Source: Lachnospiraceae bacterium (lineage in GTDB: Bacteria; Bacillota; Clostridia; Lachnospirales; Lachnospiraceae). Taken from it: a stretch of 64,000 nt of DNA. This document shows positions 62,692 to 64,000 of this stretch, in pieces (position 1 is the stretch's first letter; each line of letters starts with the position of its first letter). Location of the stretch: the NCBI GenBank assembly GCA_024698145.1, contig JAILRO010000045.1:62001-126000 (forward strand). Reading direction: 5' to 3'. The position numbers were made by a program, and so were the translations under genes. The notes beneath the pieces were generated by a model. That model was not told where the DNA came from. It worked only from the letters and a program-made list of their open reading frames with translations, and made no database searches.

Positions 62692-63615
62692 ATGTACTCG
62701 ATAACACTAACGCAGTTAATAGAGAAAATGAACCTCGTCAATCATCTTCCCGAGATTAATACTGACGAGATTTTAATAACAGATCCTGACATCAACAGAC
62801 CGGCGGTGCAGTTGTCCGGTTTCTTTGAACATTTTGATGAAAACAGGATTCAGATATGTGGTAATGTTGAACATGCTTATATTGCAAGCATGGACGACAA
62901 AAAGAAGCGCGAGGAGATATTTGATAAGTTGTTTCAGCACAACTTCCCGTGCCTTGTGTTCTGCCGTGGATTAGAGCCTCAGGATTTTATTATTGAGGCG
63001 GGAAGGAAATACGGTATTCCTGTTCTTACGACGGAGGCAACGACGTCTGCATTTGTTCACGAGACTGTTAGATGGCTTCATGTAGAACTTGCACCGAGAA
63101 TCTCGATTCATGCGGTGCTTGTAGATGTGTATGGTGTCGGTGTTCTTATTACGGGTGAAAGCGGAATCGGTAAGTCGGAGGCTGCTCTTGAACTTATCAA
63201 GCGTGGACATCGTCTTGTTTCGGATGATGTGGTAGAGATTAAGAAAGTGTCTGATGATACGCTTGTCGGTACCTCGCCAGAGATAACAAGACATTTCATC
63301 GAACTTAGAGGTATAGGTATCATTGATGTTAAGGCGCTTTTCGGTTTTGAGTGTGTTAAAATGACTCAGAGTATAGACCTAGTAATCAATCTCGAAGAGT
63401 GGGACAAGGAAGCCAACTATGATAGAATGGGACTAGAGGACCATTATACAGAGTACCTTGGTAATCAGGTGGTAACGTACAACATCCCGATTAGACCGGG
63501 TCGAAATCTTGCGATTATTGTTGAATCGGCAGCTGTCAACCATCGTCAGAAAGAGATGGGCTACAATGCAGCGCAGGAGATATACAACAGAGTGACGCAG
63601 AATATGAAGAAATAA
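62692..63615 (+). CDS. hprK: HPr kinase/phosphorylase
   Basis: A 307-residue bifunctional enzyme that phosphorylates and dephosphorylates Ser46 of HPr in carbon catabolite control. The N-terminal domain (residues 1-130) is followed by Walker A GESGIGKSEAALELIKRGH near 154, the LVSDDVVEIK motif with catalytic Asp, and the signature HFIELRGIGIIDVKALFG. The C-terminus with IRPGRNLAIIVESAAVNHRQ is typical. AAAGGAG precedes the ATG. The HPr encoded at 53079 lacks Ser46, so its target should be another HPr or Crh-like protein. Confidence 0.93.
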   Translation: MYSITLTQLIEKMNLVNHLPEINTDEILITDPDINRPAVQLSGFFEHFDENRIQICGNVEHAYIASMDDKKKREEIFDKLFQHNFPCLVFCRGLEPQDFIIEAGRKYGIPVLTTEATTSAFVHETVRWLHVELAPRISIHAVLVDVYGVGVLITGESGIGKSEAALELIKRGHRLVSDDVVEIKKVSDDTLVGTSPEITRHFIELRGIGIIDVKALFGFECVKMTQSIDLVINLEEWDKEANYDRMGLEDHYTEYLGNQVVTYNIPIRPGRNLAIIVESAAVNHRQKEMGYNAAQEIYNRVTQNMKK

Positions 63616-63637
63616 AATATAAGTAAGGAGAATCAAA

Positions 63638-64000
63638 ATGAGCAAATACGTATTTGGAGTAGATATCGGAGGAACTACAGTAAAACTTGGATTTTTCACA
63701 GAGGAAGGCGAGCTTCTTGATAAGTGGGAAATCCCTACAAGAAAGGACGAAGGCGGCAAGTATATTCTTCCTGATGTAGCTTCTGCGATTAATGCCAAAA
63801 TAGAAGAAAAAGGAATATCCAAAGAGGACGTAATCGGTGCCGGTATCGGCGTTCCCGGTCCTGTAAGAGATGACGGAACAGTGCTTAGATGCGTTAATCT
63901 CGGTTGGGGCGTATTCAATGTTGAGACAGAGTTTGAGAACCTGACAGGTTTTTCTTGCAAGGTTGGTAATGATGCAAACATGGCATCTCTCGGTGAGATG
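63638..64000 (+). CDS. glcK: ROK-family glucokinase, 3' end outside window
   Basis: The first 121 codons of a ROK sugar kinase. YVFGVDIGGTTVKLGFF is the ATP phosphate-binding motif, VIGAGIGVPGPVRDDGTV the sugar-binding region, and CKVGNDANMASLGEM carries the catalytic-base Asp. In Firmicutes this product usually phosphorylates glucose entering by non-PTS routes. TAAGGAG precedes the ATG, 22 bases after hprK, so the two are probably co-transcribed. Confidence 0.88.
   Translation, partial: MSKYVFGVDIGGTTVKLGFFTEEGELLDKWEIPTRKDEGGKYILPDVASAINAKIEEKGISKEDVIGAGIGVPGPVRDDGTVLRCVNLGWGVFNVETEFENLTGFSCKVGNDANMASLGEM

Overview
The window looks like chromosome from a motile or formerly motile, spore-forming, low-GC Firmicute of the Lachnospiraceae type. 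Support comes from sporulation genes (spoVT, yabP, yabQ, a spoIIE-like phosphatase), the hup-rqcP-yabP-yabQ-divIC-spoIIE-tilS-hpt-ftsH gene order, an HPr/EI/HPr-kinase set, strong AGGAGG ribosome sites with many TTG and GTG starts, a BspA-type surface protein, and cytoplasmic GH13 and GH26 enzymes. The species cannot be named from the sequence alone.

Bases 1 to about 34,000 are an accessory glycan island, visibly more AT-rich than the right half across 1.9-20.8 kb. On the left a nonulosonate pair (a hydrolysing UDP-sugar 2-epimerase and a legionaminate-type synthase) reads leftwards. From a shared divergent promoter at about 1.85-1.9 kb, 18 closely packed genes read rightwards (1963-21939). 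They encode: an acyltransferase-like protein; four radical-SAM proteins; GT2 and GT4 glycosyltransferases; a complete GDP-D-glycero-D-manno-heptose set (gmhA, hddA, and a fused hddC-gmhB) with an RmlC-type epimerase and an SDR reductase; an FkbM methyltransferase; an aldo/keto-reductase fused to two Fe-S motifs; a cytidylyltransferase fused to phosphoenolpyruvate mutase; phosphonopyruvate decarboxylase; a CgeB-type glycosyltransferase; and a polysaccharide deacetylase. The set suggests a heptose-based glycan carrying a nucleotide-activated phosphonate. No flippase, polymerase, ABC exporter or initiating membrane transferase is visible, so assembly on a cytoplasmic protein such as flagellin is a reasonable but unproven reading.

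Next come a terminator, an MNT/HEPN toxin-antitoxin pair, a 1631-residue repeat surface protein, and a pseudaminate block with a broken pseF followed by intact pseI, pseC and pseG. A convergent two-domain GT2/CgeB glycosyltransferase closes the island.

From 34 kb on the content is core: sporulation and division genes, tRNA-lysidine synthase, hypoxanthine phosphoribosyltransferase, two FtsH proteases, a GH13 enzyme, anaerobic ribonucleotide reductase, cold-shock protein, a GH25 lipoprotein, a GGDEF/EAL protein, PlsC, LysA, HPr and enzyme I, UvrC, GH26 mannanase, small membrane genes, HPr kinase, and the start of a ROK glucokinase. These are separated by clear hairpin terminators and several consensus promoters.

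The most unusual content is the phosphonate/heptose/radical-SAM island, in which similar Rossmann-like modules are joined to four different enzyme types. Smaller oddities are an HPr with lysine instead of serine at position 46, an internally deleted pseF, a four-hairpin intergenic element at 59.4-59.5 kb, and a decayed fragment of a small membrane-protein gene at 60.6 kb.
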